A stretch of 64,000 bases of DNA. It comes from Bacteroidetes bacterium UBA6221. Lineage in GTDB: Bacteria > Bacteroidota > Bacteroidia > Chitinophagales > Chitinophagaceae. The notes below the pieces were generated by a model, which ran no database searches, was not told where the DNA came from, and saw only the letters and a program-made list of their open reading frames with translations. This document shows, in pieces, positions 7,762 through 17,852 of the stretch (position 1 is the stretch's first letter; the number at the start of each line of letters is the position of its first letter). The stretch covers positions 62,001 to 126,000 of the forward strand of contig DISB01000008.1 of the NCBI GenBank assembly GCA_002421685.1, read 5' to 3'. Made by a program: the position numbers and the translations under genes.

Positions 7762-10155
7762 ATGTTGCAGGAAGCCACTACAAAACAAGACAGCAGGCTG
7801 TCGTTCGACGAATTTAAGAACGAGGTACTGCATGACTATCATCTTGCCGTAGCCAGCCGCGAAGCCAGCCTCATCGGCCGCAGGGAAGTACTGACTGGCA
7901 AGGCCAAGTTTGGCATCTTCGGAGACGGTAAGGAACTGGCGCAGATAGCTGCCGCCAAATGCATGCAACCCGGCGACATACGTGCGGGTTACTACCGCGA
8001 CCAGACTCTTATGTTCGCCACGGGCATGAGCGACCTGGAAAAATTCTTCGCACAGCTATATGCTACTACTGATATAAAAGAAGAGCCCTCATCGGCCGGG
8101 CGCATGATGAACGGCCATTATGGCACCCGCTGGATAGACGAGCACGGTGAATGGAATGACCTGACAAAAGCGCCGCAGTCGTCAAGCGATATATCGCCTA
8201 CCGCGGGGCAAATGGTACGTGCACTGGGCCTCGCCTTTGCATCCAAATGTTACCGCAACGTAAAAGAACTGCAAAGCGGCTTTGAGAAATTTACCAACGA
8301 CGGCAACGAAGTTGTTTTCTGTACTATTGGTGACGCCTCTACCTCCGAAGGGCTGTTTTGGGAGACCATTAATGCCGCAGGTGTGCTGCAGGTACCGCTG
8401 GCTGTTTTTGTTTGGGACGATGGTTACGGCATATCTGTTCCGCGGAAATACCAGACCACCAAAAGCTCGATATCCGACGCGTTGGCCGGTATGCAGTGGG
8501 AAGACAGCAAAGGCGGCATGCATATCTACAAAGTAAAAGGCTGGGATTATGCAGGCCTGGTTGAAACCTTCCAGCGCGGCATCAACAAAGCCCGGGAGAC
8601 ACATACCCCCGCTATATTCCATGTGCAGGAAGTAACCCAGCCTCAGGGGCACTCCACCTCCGGCTCGCACGAGCGTTACAAAAGCCCGGAAAGGCTGGAG
8701 TGGGAAAAAGAACACGACTGCATTCTCCGCATGAGGCAGTTTATCATCGAAAACGAGATAGCCGAAGCTCATGAAGTAGATGAAATAGAGGCAGCAGCTA
8801 AAGAAGACGCCAGGAAAGCAAAACAACGCGCCTGGGAAACATTTATAGGGCCTGTCAATCACGAAGTGCAGCAGGCCGCTACGCTGTGCAACCAGTTAGT
8901 GTACGAGGCAGGCGACAACGCCCTGAAAATATCCAAATTGGTAAAAGACCTCACTTCAATAAAAGAACCTATCCGCAAAGACATTTTGCAAACCATCATA
9001 AAAGTGCTGCGCCTTGCAGATGGCAACAGCCAGGCGGCGCGCTCACTCAGGAACTATTATGACACACTGAAGCAGGAAGCTGAAGATAAATATTCGTCGC
9101 ATCTGTATTCTCAATCGAAATACAGCGCACTGAACGTGCCAGAAGTAAAGCCGGTGCTGGATACCACGCAGACATTGAATGGCTACGAAATACTGAATAA
9201 ATTTTTCGACGGCACTTTTGCCAACAATCCCGCAGTCTTCGCCTTCGGCGAAGACCTGGGCAAGATTGGCGATGTGAACCAGGGCTTTGCCGGGTTGCAG
9301 GAAAAATATGGCGAGATGCGCATATTCGACACCGGCATCCGCGAAGCTACCATCATAGGCCAGGGCATAGGTATGGCACAGCGCGGCCTGCGCCCCATAG
9401 CCGAGATACAATACCTCGACTACCTGCTCTACGGCCTGCAACCCCTCAGCGATGACGTGTCTACCATGCTGTACCGCACCAAAGGCGGCCAGAAGTGCCC
9501 GCTGATAGTGCGCACCCGCGGCCACAGGCTGGAGGGTATATGGCACAGCGGCTCGCCTATGGGCATGCTGCTCAACAGCATCCGCGGCATGTACCTATGC
9601 GTGCCACGCAATATGACACAGGCGGCAGGTATGTACAATACCCTGCTGCAAAGCGACGACCCGGCAATAGTAATAGAATGCCTCAACGGCTATCGGCTTA
9701 AAGAGCAGGTACCGCAAAACCTGATGGAAATGACCGTGCCGCTGGGCGTACCGGAAATTATCCGGCAGGGCGAAGATGTAACGATTGTGTCATATGGCTC
9801 TACCCTACGTGTGATAGAAGAAGCCATTGTAAACTACCTTGAGCCCGCAGGCATCAGTTGTGAGGTAGTAGACGTACAAACATTATTACCTTTTGATATC
9901 CACCACTCTATTGTTGAATCGCTGAAAAAGACGAACAGGATAGTATTTGTGGATGAGGATGTACCCGGAGGAGCGACCGCTTATATGTTCCAGCAGGTGA
10001 TGGAAAAACAAGGGGGCTACCGTTGGCTGGATGTTGCACCCCGCACCATTACAGCTAAAGCACACCGTCCCGCTTACGCCACCGATGGCGACTATTTTTC
10101 AAAACCCAATGCCGAGGACATAGCTGCGGTAATAGAAGAAATGATGGCGGAGTAA
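7762..10155 (+). CDS. 2-oxoacid dehydrogenase E1, alpha and beta subunits fused
   Basis: The 797-residue protein joins both halves of a thiamine-diphosphate E1, probably the branched-chain (2-oxoisovalerate) type. The alpha half is about residues 1-370 and includes the cofactor motif beginning GDASTSEGLFWETIN. A helical linker of roughly 90 residues follows. The beta half is about 470-797, with FGEDLG, FDTGIREATIIGQG and a transketolase C-terminal domain (VTIVSYGSTLRVIEEA). Such E1 feeds acyl groups to the lipoyl E2 of a dehydrogenase complex; no E2 or E3 is nearby. Fused E1 proteins of this size occur in other Bacteroidota. Pyruvate or another substrate cannot be excluded. Confidence 0.88.
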   Translation: MLQEATTKQDSRLSFDEFKNEVLHDYHLAVASREASLIGRREVLTGKAKFGIFGDGKELAQIAAAKCMQPGDIRAGYYRDQTLMFATGMSDLEKFFAQLYATTDIKEEPSSAGRMMNGHYGTRWIDEHGEWNDLTKAPQSSSDISPTAGQMVRALGLAFASKCYRNVKELQSGFEKFTNDGNEVVFCTIGDASTSEGLFWETINAAGVLQVPLAVFVWDDGYGISVPRKYQTTKSSISDALAGMQWEDSKGGMHIYKVKGWDYAGLVETFQRGINKARETHTPAIFHVQEVTQPQGHSTSGSHERYKSPERLEWEKEHDCILRMRQFIIENEIAEAHEVDEIEAAAKEDARKAKQRAWETFIGPVNHEVQQAATLCNQLVYEAGDNALKISKLVKDLTSIKEPIRKDILQTIIKVLRLADGNSQAARSLRNYYDTLKQEAEDKYSSHLYSQSKYSALNVPEVKPVLDTTQTLNGYEILNKFFDGTFANNPAVFAFGEDLGKIGDVNQGFAGLQEKYGEMRIFDTGIREATIIGQGIGMAQRGLRPIAEIQYLDYLLYGLQPLSDDVSTMLYRTKGGQKCPLIVRTRGHRLEGIWHSGSPMGMLLNSIRGMYLCVPRNMTQAAGMYNTLLQSDDPAIVIECLNGYRLKEQVPQNLMEMTVPLGVPEIIRQGEDVTIVSYGSTLRVIEEAIVNYLEPAGISCEVVDVQTLLPFDIHHSIVESLKKTNRIVFVDEDVPGGATAYMFQQVMEKQGGYRWLDVAPRTITAKAHRPAYATDGDYFSKPNAEDIAAVIEEMMAE

Positions 10156-10181
10156 AATGATATAATCTGGCACTACATAAG

Positions 10182-10210
10182 GCGTCGCAAAAATTTTGCG
10201 GCGCTTTTTT
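10182..10210 (+). terminator. Terminator of the E1 gene
   Basis: GCGTCGCAAAA and TTTTGCGGCGC pair over 11 bp with one G-T wobble, followed by six T. It lies 26 nt after the stop codon. Confidence 0.8.
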
Positions 10211-10241
10211 GTTGTTGCAAAACGGAATGGGGTGTCCCGGG

Positions 10242-10985
10242 CTATAACAACAGCACTGATAGCACATAATCCATCAGCAGTATCAGTATACAACTGATGA
10301 TAACCGAAGTAGTGGAGGCACGGCCTATTTCCAGCGCGCCGCCTTTTACGTAGTAACCGTAGTAGGCCGGTATTATGGTGATAACGAGGGCAAACGTAAC
10401 GGACTTGACCATTGCAAAAAAGAGGTTGTAGGGCACAAACTCCAGTGTAAGCCCCTGCCGGAATTCCTCCTCACTGATAATGCTGGAAAAACTACCCGCG
10501 AGGTATCCGCCAAATATGCTGATGGCAATAGACAAAGTAATGAGGCAGGGCACCATAATAACTGCGGCAATAATTTTGGGAAGCACCAGGTAGGTCTTGG
10601 TATTGATACCCATTATCTCCAGGGCGTCTATCTGTTCGCTCACGCGCATGTTGCCCAGCTCTGAGGCTATTTTTCCACCCACTACACCGGCCAGCACGAT
10701 ACATATCACCGTAGGAGAAAGCTCCAGTATGGTAGAATCGCGGTTTATCTGCGCTATGACGGGCTTGGGTACCAGCGGGCTAACCAACTGGTAGGCTGTC
10801 TGTATGGTGAGCACCGCCCCCAGGAAGAAGGAGATGATAATGACGATGGGCAGGGAGCGTATGCCGATGTCATTGCACTGCTCCATAAATTCCTTCCAGT
10901 AAACACGGGTGTTTTCAGGACGGCGGAGCGAGCCCTTTAGCATAAGGGCTATGCGGCCCAGGTGTTCAAAAAAGTTTTCGAGCAT
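10242..10985 (-). CDS. mlaE: MlaE-type ABC transporter permease (phospholipid transport)
   Basis: This 247-residue inner-membrane permease belongs to the MlaE/DUF140 family, which works with an MlaF ATPase and an MlaD (MCE) ring to move phospholipids between the membranes. Typical family stretches are visible: SLPIVIIISFFLGAVLTIQ, GGKIASELGNMRVSEQIDAL and the EIMGI segment, with about five membrane segments. The ATG at 10985 begins MLENFFEHLG, where homology starts; an in-frame extension upstream would cross the promoter box. The MlaF gene that usually follows mlaE is absent here, and the only mlaD in the window is 26 kb away. Confidence 0.88.
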   Translation of the reverse strand: MLENFFEHLGRIALMLKGSLRRPENTRVYWKEFMEQCNDIGIRSLPIVIIISFFLGAVLTIQTAYQLVSPLVPKPVIAQINRDSTILELSPTVICIVLAGVVGGKIASELGNMRVSEQIDALEIMGINTKTYLVLPKIIAAVIMVPCLITLSIAISIFGGYLAGSFSSIISEEEFRQGLTLEFVPYNLFFAMVKSVTFALVITIIPAYYGYYVKGGALEIGRASTTSVIISCILILLMDYVLSVLLL

Positions 10986-10996
10986 AGATACGGTTA

Positions 10997-11004
10997 CAAA
11001 TGTA
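10997..11004 (-). promoter_or_regulatory. -7 box TACATTTG for mlaE
   Basis: TACATTTG on the minus strand ends 11 nt before the ATG at 10985. The predicted transcript would have almost no leader. Confidence 0.5.
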
Positions 11005-11020
11005 AAGCATTGGCGGGAAT

Positions 11021-11053
11021 AAAAAATCCCCCCGCATGTATAACGCAGGGGGA
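11021..11053 (-). terminator. Terminator of secDF
   Basis: On the minus strand a C/G-rich stem (TCCCCCTGC with GCGGGGGGA) is followed by six T. It lies 29 nt after the secDF stop and separates it from mlaE. Confidence 0.8.
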
Positions 11054-11081
11054 TGTGCAAAGGTTAAAATATCGAGAACAC

Positions 11082-14000
11082 CTAAGCCATTTTTTTGAGC
11101 TCTTCTATCTGTGCTTCGCGGTCTACTTCTTGTTTCAGTTTGTCCGACTTGTCCATATCTACCAGTATGGGCGCCGCCACGAAGATAGAAGAGAAAGTAC
11201 CTGTAATAACACCTATCAGCATTGCGAAGGCGAAACCACGTGTTACCTCGCCACCAACTATGAAGAGTATCAACACCACCAGGAATACAGTGAGCGATGT
11301 CATCACCGTACGGGGCAGCGTGTCGTTGATAGCGCGGTTGATAACCTGCGTACGGTTCTCGTTGGGGTTCTTGCGGAAGTACTCGCGTATCCTGTCGAAC
11401 ACGATAACGGTATCGTTCATAGAGAACCCGACAACGGTAAGTATAGCTGCGATGAAGTGCTGGTCGATCTCCAGCGCAAAAGGCACCAAGCCACGCAGGA
11501 AGGAGAACACAGCCAGCGTAGCGGCGATGTTGAACAGCAGCGATACGATAGTACCCAAAGAATACTGCCATTTGCGGAAACGCAACAGTATATATATAGA
11601 TATAGCTATTAACGAAATGATGGTGGCAAGTTTGGCGCCTTCTACCAGGTCGTCGGATATAGTAGGCAGTACGGTTTGCGAACTACGTATACGGTCGTTC
11701 ACAAAATCTTCGTATGACATGCCGGCCGGTATAAATCCACCTGCTGCAAGACCCTCATGCAGTTTCTGCTGCACTTGCAGCTCTATCTCCTGGCCGGGCT
11801 GGGTGATGAGGTACGCGGTAGTGATATTGACGGTATTTTCAGTACCAATTGTTTTTACAATGGGGTACTCGCCAAATGTGTTGTGCAGCTTCTCGCGGAT
11901 GTCAGACACGTTGTGTGCCTTATCGAGTTGAACAGTATAACTGCGGCCACCTGCAAATTCCACACCATAGTCAAAGCCGTTGAATACAGAAGCCACACCT
12001 GCCAGCAATATAATTCCGGCAATAGCATAGGTAACCTTGCGCATGCCCATGAAGTTAATGTGCGCTTTCTGGAATACAGACTTAGACACAACGGTCATAT
12101 ATTTAAAGTGCTTGCCACGACCGGTCCATATGTCTTTCATCAGTCGGGATACCAACAGACCGCAGAACAATGATATCAGCAAGCTGAGTATCTGCGTAGT
12201 GGCGAAGCCCAGCACTGGGCCAAGACCGAAAATGAATAGAATGACGGCTGTAATCAACGACGTGATGTGACCGTCTAGCACGGGTGCGTAAGAACGCTTG
12301 TAACCATCTACGATGGCTATCTTATGGTCTTTACCTACGGCCAATTCTTCTTTAATACGCTCGAATATCAACACGTGGGCATCCACCGCCATACCGATAC
12401 CCAGCACCAGGCCCGCGATACCCGGCATGGTAAGTGTAGCGTGCAGGGCAGACAGTACGCCTATCGTAAACAGCAGGTTGAGCGTAAGTGATATATTGGC
12501 AACCCACCCGCTGGTGTTATAATATATCAGCATCAGCGCGAAGATGGCTATGAATGAAAGTATGATAGAATTGAACCCTGCTTCGATAGACTCAGCGCCA
12601 AGCGTAGGGCCCACAACCTGCTCCTGCACTATACGCGCGGGGGCGGGCAACTTACCTGATTTCAGTATGTTGGCCAGGTCGGTGGCTTCTTCTACGGTAA
12701 AATTACCACTGATAGAAGTATTGCCGCCTGCTATCTCTCCTTCTACACGGGGGGCAGAGTATACTTTATCATCCAGCACCACCGCTACAAAACGGCCTGC
12801 ATTGTCGCCGGTCATTTTCTTCCATATACGGCTGCCGGAGACATCCATGCTCATCACCACTTCAGGTTTACCCGTCAGTGGGTTGTAATCCATGCGTGCA
12901 TCGGTTACCCGGTCACCCTCCAGTTTGGCTTCGTTAACTCCGGGCACTGTTTTCAATGCATACAAGTATAAAGGAGCGTTGGGGTTGCGGGCGTCCTGCT
13001 TGCCCTCGGCACCATACACAAATTTTACGTTGTTGGGAAACTTGTTGCGCACCACGTCCAGTTTCAGGTAAGCGTTCAGCTTAGCGGTATCCTGTTTGCG
13101 AACGATACCAACCACCGGGCCTTCATTTACGTTACCTTCCTGTGTGATGTTGGGGTACCATACTGCAAACAGCGGATTTTTCTTCTGCATCTCTGCAGAG
13201 CCGGCAGCTCCTGTGTCAGAACCGGCGGCTGTTGTATCAGTACCACCCAGCAGCGATGCCAGGCTGGCTGTATCAGAACCGGTAACCGTGGTATCAACTG
13301 CTGCAGTTGTATTACTGTCAGCAGTTGTAGAATCTTCCGAACGTGTCTCGCCCGACAGGTATGCCATTAATGCATCGTTGGCAGGCTGCAATGCTTCTAT
13401 CAACTCATTGTTAGAGTATAATTCGAAAAATTGTAATTTTGCAGTTGACTGCAGGTAGTTGCGCACCCTTTCAGGATTGCGAACTCCGGCCAGCTCAACG
13501 GTGATGATGCCTTTATTTTCATCAAGGTTCACATTGGGCTGTGCAACGCCAAATTTGTCTATACGCGTCAACAATACATTGTAGGTACGTTTGATAGCGT
13601 CTTTTGCTTCTTTGTTGATTTTTTGCAGTACTTCTTCATTACTTGAGTTAAGCGTTATCTCTTTCTCTGAAGCCTTCATGAAGTGCTGCGCCAGGTTGCG
13701 GCCGGGGTTGTTCTTTTCAAAAGCCTGCCCGAAGAGCGTAACAAAATTGGCCTGGCTGTTAGCTTTGGCCTTGTTGGCATCGGCAATGGCCTTGTTCAGT
13801 ATAGGGTCGGTTGGCCTGTTGGACATGGAGCGCACCAGCTCGTCAAGGCTTACCTCCAATGTCACGTTCATACCACCCTGGAGGTCGAGGCCCAGGTTCA
13901 GCTCCTGCTCTTTTACATCAGCGTAAGTGTATTTTTTCAGCAGGGGCACGTTCATTACCGTTTCGCCCTGCAGGCTGTCGGTTATCTGCTCAAAATACTT

Positions 14001-14180
14001 ATCAGTGAGGTCGTCCAACTGTTTGCCTTTAGCATCCGGTTGCTCGAACCTGGCCTTTTTTTCTGCCTTGGCCATGGCCTTCTTCTCGACGTTACGCGCC
14101 ACCAGGGTGAATGATAACTGGTATAGCGAGATGAGGATAAGTGCTGCGGTAAAGAATTTTACCAACCCTTTTAATTGCAT
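11082..14180 (-). CDS. secDF: Protein translocase SecDF fusion
   Basis: The 1032-residue protein fuses SecD and SecF, the proton-driven partners of SecYEG that pull exported proteins into the periplasm. An N-terminal membrane helix (about 9-27) is followed by the SecD motif DLQGGMNVTLEVSL near 98, the large periplasmic P1 domain, and six helices including the ARIVQEQVVGPTLGAESI-type entry. SecF starts near residue 690 and shows DYGVEFAGGRSYTVQ and SMNDTVIVFDRIRE. Odd feature: about residues 280-328, inside P1, are almost purely Ser/Thr/Asp/Gly/Ala, a low-complexity insert. One long gene with its own promoter box and terminator. Confidence 0.95.
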   Translation of the reverse strand: MQLKGLVKFFTAALILISLYQLSFTLVARNVEKKAMAKAEKKARFEQPDAKGKQLDDLTDKYFEQITDSLQGETVMNVPLLKKYTYADVKEQELNLGLDLQGGMNVTLEVSLDELVRSMSNRPTDPILNKAIADANKAKANSQANFVTLFGQAFEKNNPGRNLAQHFMKASEKEITLNSSNEEVLQKINKEAKDAIKRTYNVLLTRIDKFGVAQPNVNLDENKGIITVELAGVRNPERVRNYLQSTAKLQFFELYSNNELIEALQPANDALMAYLSGETRSEDSTTADSNTTAAVDTTVTGSDTASLASLLGGTDTTAAGSDTGAAGSAEMQKKNPLFAVWYPNITQEGNVNEGPVVGIVRKQDTAKLNAYLKLDVVRNKFPNNVKFVYGAEGKQDARNPNAPLYLYALKTVPGVNEAKLEGDRVTDARMDYNPLTGKPEVVMSMDVSGSRIWKKMTGDNAGRFVAVVLDDKVYSAPRVEGEIAGGNTSISGNFTVEEATDLANILKSGKLPAPARIVQEQVVGPTLGAESIEAGFNSIILSFIAIFALMLIYYNTSGWVANISLTLNLLFTIGVLSALHATLTMPGIAGLVLGIGMAVDAHVLIFERIKEELAVGKDHKIAIVDGYKRSYAPVLDGHITSLITAVILFIFGLGPVLGFATTQILSLLISLFCGLLVSRLMKDIWTGRGKHFKYMTVVSKSVFQKAHINFMGMRKVTYAIAGIILLAGVASVFNGFDYGVEFAGGRSYTVQLDKAHNVSDIREKLHNTFGEYPIVKTIGTENTVNITTAYLITQPGQEIELQVQQKLHEGLAAGGFIPAGMSYEDFVNDRIRSSQTVLPTISDDLVEGAKLATIISLIAISIYILLRFRKWQYSLGTIVSLLFNIAATLAVFSFLRGLVPFALEIDQHFIAAILTVVGFSMNDTVIVFDRIREYFRKNPNENRTQVINRAINDTLPRTVMTSLTVFLVVLILFIVGGEVTRGFAFAMLIGVITGTFSSIFVAAPILVDMDKSDKLKQEVDREAQIEELKKMA

Positions 14181-14231
14181 AGGTTTGCGAAATTGTAAAT
14201 TTTTATTATATGTTTATAAAAACAGAGTGGG

Positions 14232-14239
14232 CAAAGATA
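14232..14239 (-). promoter_or_regulatory. -7 box TATCTTTG for secDF
   Basis: TATCTTTG on the minus strand lies 51 nt before the ATG at 14180. No good -33 element is seen. Confidence 0.45.
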
Positions 14240-14396
14240 GGATTTAATATAAAAAAACGAAGAATTAGCGCAAAGGGGAAAAAAATTGTTTTCAGGCATA
14301 AATAAGTGGTTAATAATCAGGAAAAATCTTTAGTATTTTATTAACGAAAACATTATTTTTACCCCTACTGAACAATATTATAAATAAGTTATAGGC

Positions 14397-17300
14397 ATGA
14401 TACGTAAAATTACGCTACTCTTTTTGCTGTGCATCGGTGTTATGGGTGCAACCTATGCTCAACCTGTTTGTGGCTCTGACCCCTACCAGCAGCAGCTGGA
14501 TGCTCAATATCCTGCATTGGCGCAGGCACGCAGCCAGTTCAATACCCAATTGGCGCAGTGGCTGAGTAATAACAATAATATAAATTCTTTATTGACCACC
14601 AATTCTGCCGGGGACACGATTTGGGAAATTCCGGTAGTAGTACACGTGATGCATACCGGGGGAGCGGTAGGGTCAATATACAACCCGACCGACGGACGGA
14701 TAGATTCAACCATAGATTACCTGAATAAGGTCTATGATGCCAGCTGGCCTGCATATCCGGGGCCGGGCAGCGGGGGAACAAGGTTTCCTTTAAGGTTCGT
14801 CCTGGCAAAAAGGTCGCCTGGCTGTTCTTCTACCAATGGAATCAACCGGATGGATGTAACCACAGTCACGGGCTATGGCGCTGGCGGGTACGATTATGGG
14901 CAATATGGAGTAAAATTGACTGCTTCGCAGGGTGTAAGGGATGATAGTTTAAAGATGCTTAGCTTATGGCCCAGCGACAGGTATTACAATATATGGGTAG
15001 TGAACAGGATTGATGGATTTGACGGTACATCCGGTTCATTTACTGCAGGTTATGCCATGCTCCCCCCGGCACCTGCCGCCGTGGATGGAACTGTAATGCT
15101 GGCAACCCAAATGAATATTAACAGGATAACCCTGCCGCATGAGGTTGGCCACGCATTCAATTTACAACATACGTGGAATGGCGGTACACCCGGTACATCT
15201 ACTTCTCCGGGAGTGTGCGCTCCAAACGCTACGTGCCTGACTCAAGGCGACTTCGTTTGCGACACAGACCCGCATTGGGATGTAGATCCGGGGCAATGTT
15301 TTTCGGGACAAACTAACGCATGCACCGGGAACACTTATAATGACGCAACTGCGAGAAACATAATGAATTACTCAAATTGCCAGAACAGGTTTACCCCTGG
15401 CCAGCGGACGAGGGCCATCGCGGCAATGCTTGCGTACAGGTCTTCCCTGATCTCTTCATCAGGCTCTATACCTATATCATCTGTAACTTCCAGTTGTACA
15501 CCAGGAATTAATAACCCCAGCGCACTCATCAACTCAGGTCCTATGAACGTGAAAGTGGTTGATGCCAGCCCTGGTAGCAGAGTATATATGGATGTCACTT
15601 CAGGGGGAATCAATGACGACGGTGCTACTTATCGCAATATGACCTGCGCTCACCGCATCTCTTTGCAGGCGGGCATGAGCTACACACTTTCGTTTAGCTC
15701 GATATTTACCGACAAAGGAGCTGCTTACATTGACTTTAATAACGATGGTATCCTGGGCAACTCTACAGGTGAAAAGCTGACGGTTACGGACCAATCAGGA
15801 GGCAGCCTGCATGTTGCCAACTTCACCGTTCCACTGAACGCATCAGGTTGTGCGCCCCTTCGTATGCGCGTGATATCTGACAGAACGAATGGTACCATAG
15901 ATTCGTGCAATAACAGGGAACGCGGCCAGACAGAAGATTTTGAAGTGTTCATCACAGGTTCTTCCAATTCCAATGCTGCATCTGTAACACTTACCAGTCC
16001 TCCTAAGGGCGGCAACCCTTCCTGTATAGGGTCAACGCTCACTTTTAAAGCCAATCCTTCCAGCGGCGCTACCGTTATAGGTTACCAATGGTACCTGAAC
16101 GGCAACCCTGTAAGCGGCCAGACTGCGGACAGCTTTATGTCCAACATATTCGCAGACAAGGATTCAGTATATGTGAAAATGTACTTTACTTCTCTCTGTG
16201 GCGCTGATTCGACGCTTTCCGATACGATAGGCATAGAGCGTAAAGTATCTATTCCGCCGGCTGTAACCATAGGTGTTACCGGCGGCACTAACCCCACCTG
16301 CGTGGATGATACTGTAACATTATCGGTAGTAAGCAATGTGAACCCCGGCGGCGCTCCTACTTACCAGTGGCGTTCCAACGGCGTGGATATTCCAGGTGCT
16401 ACGGGACCAACCTTTAAGGCCTTCGGCAGGGGCGGACAAACCATAACCGTACGTATGGTATCAAGTGCGCCTTCGCCTTGTTCCGACCCCGGTTTTGCAG
16501 TATCAAACGGCGTGCTGATACAATATACTACCAAAGCGCCTATAGCTAAAATCGCATTAACCATAGGCACCAACCCGGGTTGCGCAGGGCAATTGCTGCA
16601 GTTCCAGGCGACGCCAACTACGGGAGGCACCGCACCTACTTATCAGTGGACTGTAAATAACAGCGCAATTACAGGCGCTACAGGACCTACATTTAATACG
16701 TCAACCCTGCTTCATAATGATGAAGTAAGAGTGGTTATGACATCTAACTCACCCTGCGCAAGTCCTGCAACGGTTACTTCTGACTCAATAAAAGTGATAC
16801 ACCAGAAGATCACGGCTGATATTACTATTGCTCAAACAACCGGTACTAACCCCGCTTGCGAGGGCAAGCCGCTTATCTTCAGCGCCAACACTACGAATGC
16901 CGGCAAAAATCCGACCTTCCAGTGGCTGGTGAACGGCATAGCCATTGGCGGAGCAACAACGCCGATATATGTTACAGATTCGCTCCGTAATACTGACAGG
17001 GTGCAATGCGTGCTGATAGCTACAGATTCCTGCGTGCTTAACCCACGGGACACATCCAACTTCATTACCATGTCTATCATCCCGGCTAAGCGCCCAACTG
17101 TTACAGTAGCCATCACGGCAGGTAAAAACCCGGGCTGCCTTGACTCGCTGGTAGAATTTACGGCCACTGCGACAGACCTCGGTACAGCGCCCGCCTTTAC
17201 ATGGATCATCAACGGTTTCCCCGCAGCAACAGGTGATATCTTCAGCTCCAGTTCGCTGCTGGATGGCAATACCGTAATGGTACGCGCCAACCAGACAGAT

Positions 17301-17837
17301 GGTGGTTGCTATCTGCCGGATACTGTATATTCAACGCCAATGGTAATGGTACGTTCGGTAACACCAATTGCACCGATAATACATCTTGTTGGCAATATGA
17401 TGATAACCAACTTCGATAGTTCATTTGTGTGGTTTGGTCCTGATGGTGAAATGCCGGACGGCCCCGAGGGCAAGGCTTATCCTTCTAAAATAGGTACCTA
17501 TTATGCAGTAACGAATAACAGGGGTTGCTGGTCAAAACCATCTAATATCCTCGGCATTACGTTGCTGGACATCAGTTCTCTGGATGTAAGTGGGCTGGAA
17601 GTTTATCCTAACCCCACATCAGGCAAAGTGGTGCTGGACTGGAAGGGCAAAACAGTGAACTATTCCATAGAAGTGCGCAATGCCATAGGCCAGGTAGCGA
17701 TCCAGGACAATGCCGAAGGCGTTACAAGGAAAGAACTCAACCTGGGCAACCTTGCCAGCGGCAATTACTTCATATTGCTGAAAGACAGCGAAGGAAAGGT
17801 TGGCGTGGTTAAGGTAACAGTGGACAACAACAAATAA
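14397..17837 (+). CDS. Secreted M43-type metalloprotease with GEVED domain, Ig-like repeats and type IX sorting domain
   Basis: The 1146-residue protein starts with a signal peptide (about 1-21). The metzincin-type zinc site HEVGHAFNLQH begins at residue 248 and a Met-turn (NIMNYS) lies near 323, as in pregnancy-associated plasma protein A-like M43 proteases. A GEVED domain spans about 385-525, five Ig-like repeats about 528-980, and the C-terminal 75 residues (VYPNPTSGKVVLDW to KVTVDNNK) form a type A type IX sorting domain. It is therefore expected to cross the outer membrane by the GldKLMN system encoded at 42.8-47.5 kb and be anchored or released outside. Odd: the usual Gly at position 8 of the zinc motif is Asn. 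The target protein is unknown. Confidence 0.88.
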   Translation: MIRKITLLFLLCIGVMGATYAQPVCGSDPYQQQLDAQYPALAQARSQFNTQLAQWLSNNNNINSLLTTNSAGDTIWEIPVVVHVMHTGGAVGSIYNPTDGRIDSTIDYLNKVYDASWPAYPGPGSGGTRFPLRFVLAKRSPGCSSTNGINRMDVTTVTGYGAGGYDYGQYGVKLTASQGVRDDSLKMLSLWPSDRYYNIWVVNRIDGFDGTSGSFTAGYAMLPPAPAAVDGTVMLATQMNINRITLPHEVGHAFNLQHTWNGGTPGTSTSPGVCAPNATCLTQGDFVCDTDPHWDVDPGQCFSGQTNACTGNTYNDATARNIMNYSNCQNRFTPGQRTRAIAAMLAYRSSLISSSGSIPISSVTSSCTPGINNPSALINSGPMNVKVVDASPGSRVYMDVTSGGINDDGATYRNMTCAHRISLQAGMSYTLSFSSIFTDKGAAYIDFNNDGILGNSTGEKLTVTDQSGGSLHVANFTVPLNASGCAPLRMRVISDRTNGTIDSCNNRERGQTEDFEVFITGSSNSNAASVTLTSPPKGGNPSCIGSTLTFKANPSSGATVIGYQWYLNGNPVSGQTADSFMSNIFADKDSVYVKMYFTSLCGADSTLSDTIGIERKVSIPPAVTIGVTGGTNPTCVDDTVTLSVVSNVNPGGAPTYQWRSNGVDIPGATGPTFKAFGRGGQTITVRMVSSAPSPCSDPGFAVSNGVLIQYTTKAPIAKIALTIGTNPGCAGQLLQFQATPTTGGTAPTYQWTVNNSAITGATGPTFNTSTLLHNDEVRVVMTSNSPCASPATVTSDSIKVIHQKITADITIAQTTGTNPACEGKPLIFSANTTNAGKNPTFQWLVNGIAIGGATTPIYVTDSLRNTDRVQCVLIATDSCVLNPRDTSNFITMSIIPAKRPTVTVAITAGKNPGCLDSLVEFTATATDLGTAPAFTWIINGFPAATGDIFSSSSLLDGNTVMVRANQTDGGCYLPDTVYSTPMVMVRSVTPIAPIIHLVGNMMITNFDSSFVWFGPDGEMPDGPEGKAYPSKIGTYYAVTNNRGCWSKPSNILGITLLDISSLDVSGLEVYPNPTSGKVVLDWKGKTVNYSIEVRNAIGQVAIQDNAEGVTRKELNLGNLASGNYFILLKDSEGKVGVVKVTVDNNK
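15981..17340 (+). repeat. Five tandem Ig-like repeats in the M43 protease
   Basis: About 90 residues repeat five times. Each copy has a G.NP.C core near its start (for example GGNPSC, GTNPTC, GTNPGC, GTNPAC, GKNPGC), an aromatic-W core (YQW or similar), a GAT-like turn and a final cysteine. Copies are clearly divergent at the DNA level, so the array is old rather than recently expanded. Confidence 0.8.
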
Positions 17838-17852
17838 ACATTCATTCCATAG

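Noticed and set aside
10962..11612. A 216-codon plus-strand frame antisense to secDF and mlaE
   Set aside because: It crosses the secDF terminator and both real genes; residues are His/Tyr/Arg-rich as in antisense frames. No start signal.
15981..17340. Direct repeats that could be read as a CRISPR-like array
   Set aside because: Units are about 270 bp, in frame and divergent in DNA; they encode Ig-like domains.
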